NCBI RefSeq assembly: GCF_002238335.1
Contig: NZ_CP022347.1
Location: 806,001-870,000, forward strand
From: Campylobacter avium LMG 24591
GTDB lineage: Bacteria > Campylobacterota > Campylobacteria > Campylobacterales > Campylobacteraceae
Length of the DNA: 64,000 bases
Direction of reading: 5' to 3'
Below are positions 62,657-64,000 of this stretch, one piece after another. Below the pieces are notes generated by a model, which saw only the letters and a list, made by a program, of their open reading frames with translations, was not told the origin of the DNA and ran no database searches. Numbering within the stretch: the stretch's first letter is position 1; every line of letters starts with the position of its first letter. Made by a program: the position numbers and the translations under genes.

Positions 62657-63952
62657 ATGAAAACTCAAATGCTATACGCAAGAGAAGGTATTTTCACTAA
62701 AGAAATGCAAATAGTTGCCAAAAAAGAGGGCCTAAGTGAGGATTTTTTGCTTGAGAATTTAGCAAGTGGCAAGATAATAATCCCTGCAAACATAAATCAC
62801 ACAAGTTTAGACCCAAATGGCATAGGCTTTGGTTTAAGGACTAAGGTAAATGTAAATTTAGGCGTTTCAAATGACTGCGTGGATTACAGCGAGGAAATGC
62901 AAAAGGTTGATTTAGCACATAAATTTAAGATAGAAGCCATAATGGATTTAAGTAATTACGGCAAAACTTCAGCCTTTAGAGATGAGCTTATAAAAAGATC
63001 TAAAGCCATGATAGGCACTGTGCCTGTGTATGATGCGGTGGGCTTTTTGGAAAAAGATTTAAAGCAAATTTGTGCTAAGGATTTTTTAGATGTGGTTTAT
63101 CATCACGCAAAGAGTGGGGTTGATTTTATGACTATACACGCTGGTATAAATTCTCGTGCGGCTAGGGTGTTTAAAGAGGGCACAAAAAGGATTACAAATA
63201 TAGTTTCAAGGGGAGGTTCAGTACTTTATGCTTGGATGGCTATGAAAGAAGCTGAAAACCCTTTCTTTGAGTATTATGATGATTTGCTTGAAATTTGCTT
63301 AAAATACGATGTAACGCTTTCTTTAGGAGATGCCTTAAGACCGGGTTGCACTCATGATGCAAGTGATGCAGCACAAATAGCAGAGCTTATCGAGCTTTCA
63401 CTGCTTACAAAAAGAGCTTGGCAAGCCGGGGTGCAAGTGATGATAGAAGGACCAGGACATATGGCTATAAATGAGATAGAAGCGAATATGCAGCTTGAAA
63501 AGAGGATTTGTAACGGTGCGCCATTTTATGTGCTAGGACCCTTAGTTACTGATATAGGTGCTGGCTATGATCATATAAGTTCAGCCATAGGAGGAGCTGT
63601 TGCGGCTGCAGCTGGAGCTGATATACTTTGCTATGTAACACCAGCTGAGCATTTAAGATTGCCAAATTTAGCTGATGTAAGAGATGGTATAGTAGCCACA
63701 AAGATAGCCGCTCACGCAGGAGATATAGCAAAGCTTCCTAAGGAAAGAAAAATTGATGATGAGATGAGCAAAGCAAGGCAAGACATAGACTGGGAAAAGA
63801 TGTTTAAGCTAGCAATAGACGGAGAAAAGGCTAAGCAGATGTTTAATGAAAGACGTCCGGATGACTTAAATTCTTGTTCTATGTGCGGAAAAATGTGTGC
63901 TATGAATACTATGAATTTAATAATGCAAGAAAAAGATGTGAAGTTAGTTTGA
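62657..63952 (+). CDS. thiC: Phosphomethylpyrimidine synthase ThiC
   Basis: A radical SAM enzyme that converts aminoimidazole ribotide to the HMP-P pyrimidine of thiamine. The 431-residue protein is of the short bacterial form without the extended N-terminus. It has [32 protein letters not shown] and [10 protein letters not shown] blocks, and the C-terminal cluster motif [11 protein letters not shown]. Preceded by a TPP riboswitch and AAAGGA; a hairpin follows. Confidence 0.97.
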   Translation: MKTQMLYAREGIFTKEMQIVAKKEGLSEDFLLENLASGKIIIPANINHTSLDPNGIGFGLRTKVNVNLGVSNDCVDYSEEMQKVDLAHKFKIEAIMDLSNYGKTSAFRDELIKRSKAMIGTVPVYDAVGFLEKDLKQICAKDFLDVVYHHAKSGVDFMTIHAGINSRAARVFKEGTKRITNIVSRGGSVLYAWMAMKEAENPFFEYYDDLLEICLKYDVTLSLGDALRPGCTHDASDAAQIAELIELSLLTKRAWQAGVQVMIEGPGHMAINEIEANMQLEKRICNGAPFYVLGPLVTDIGAGYDHISSAIGGAVAAAAGADILCYVTPAEHLRLPNLADVRDGIVATKIAAHAGDIAKLPKERKIDDEMSKARQDIDWEKMFKLAIDGEKAKQMFNERRPDDLNSCSMCGKMCAMNTMNLIMQEKDVKLV

Positions 63953-63956
63953 CTTG

Positions 63957-63982
63957 AGTGCTAATCTTTAGGGATTAGCACT
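63957..63982 (+). terminator. Hairpin terminator after thiC
   Basis: AGTGCTAATC, loop TTTAGG, GATTAGCACT: a perfect 10-bp stem starting four bases after the stop, followed by a weakly T-rich ACTTTATAC. Confidence 0.72.
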
Positions 63983-64000
63983 ACTTTATACTATCATCTT

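Noticed and set aside
1-64000. CRISPR array
   Set aside because: No regularly spaced repeats were seen; the only clear tandem repeat is the one in vgrG.

Overview
The window is AT-rich, densely packed DNA from an epsilonproteobacterium, most probably a Campylobacter. The evidence is the sigma-54 flgG2-flgG flagellar operon, a FlaC-type flagellin, an fdhTU-type selenium/formate dehydrogenase pair, the gene neighbourhood mog / FtsH-like / mtaB / aroB / RCK_C protein / tgt, a poly-G contingency tract, and the C-terminal module typical of Campylobacter surface-polysaccharide enzymes. The species cannot be fixed from the sequence alone.

Layout. 1-41 is the 3' end of a tRNA-like gene. 60-22048 is a complete type VI secretion (T6SS) operon on the + strand, apparently driven by a TTGACA-N17-TACAAT promoter. 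Its order is tssA, tssB, tssC, hcp, tssE, tssF, tssG, tssH(ClpV), PAAR, vgrG, two accessory genes, tssJ, tssK, tssL, tssM and a PotD-like binding protein. 22232-23011 is a small outer-membrane barrel. 23100-36344 is mostly housekeeping and flagellar: tpx, rpoD, flgG2-flgG, an FlhB C-terminal domain gene with a FliK-like gene, MFS and MATE transporters, a YgjP-type metallopeptidase, flaC, and an unknown 418-residue gene. 36399-38057 is a sulfotransferase with a G10 tract at its 3' end. 38175-46766 holds mog, a protease-dead FtsH relative, mtaB, aroB, an RCK_C-domain gene, tgt, tRNA-Arg and fdhTU. 47050-55881 holds a D-lactate dehydrogenase, yggS, prfB, a PepSY-like periplasmic protein, tRNA-Gly, moeA-murA and an EamA transporter. 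56225-58212 is a DUF485-actP acetate uptake operon. 58249-62414 is a four-gene operon (acyl carrier protein, SDR, acyl/aminoacyl-AMP ligase, SGNH-type protein). 62495-63952 is thiC under a TPP riboswitch.

How the genes work together. The T6SS operon carries all thirteen core components plus a PAAR tip. It has ClpV, which I recall as missing from the C. jejuni T6SS. VgrG has a long C-terminal extension and is followed by a small one-helix orphan and a DUF6931-like coiled-coil protein; these are the best candidates for new effector, immunity or loading functions.

The most distinctive finding is a pair of distant surface-modification loci (36399-38057 and 58249-62414). The sulfotransferase and the SGNH protein share the same C-terminal module. 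Each locus has a 13-14 base poly-T tract just upstream of a plausible -10 box. The sulfotransferase also has a G10 tract, and removing one G on paper restores a C-terminus that aligns with its paralogue, so the sequenced copy appears to be in a frameshifted phase. The linked acyl carrier protein, SDR and ligase suggest a small, possibly phase-variable pathway that adds an acyl or aminoacyl group to a surface structure.
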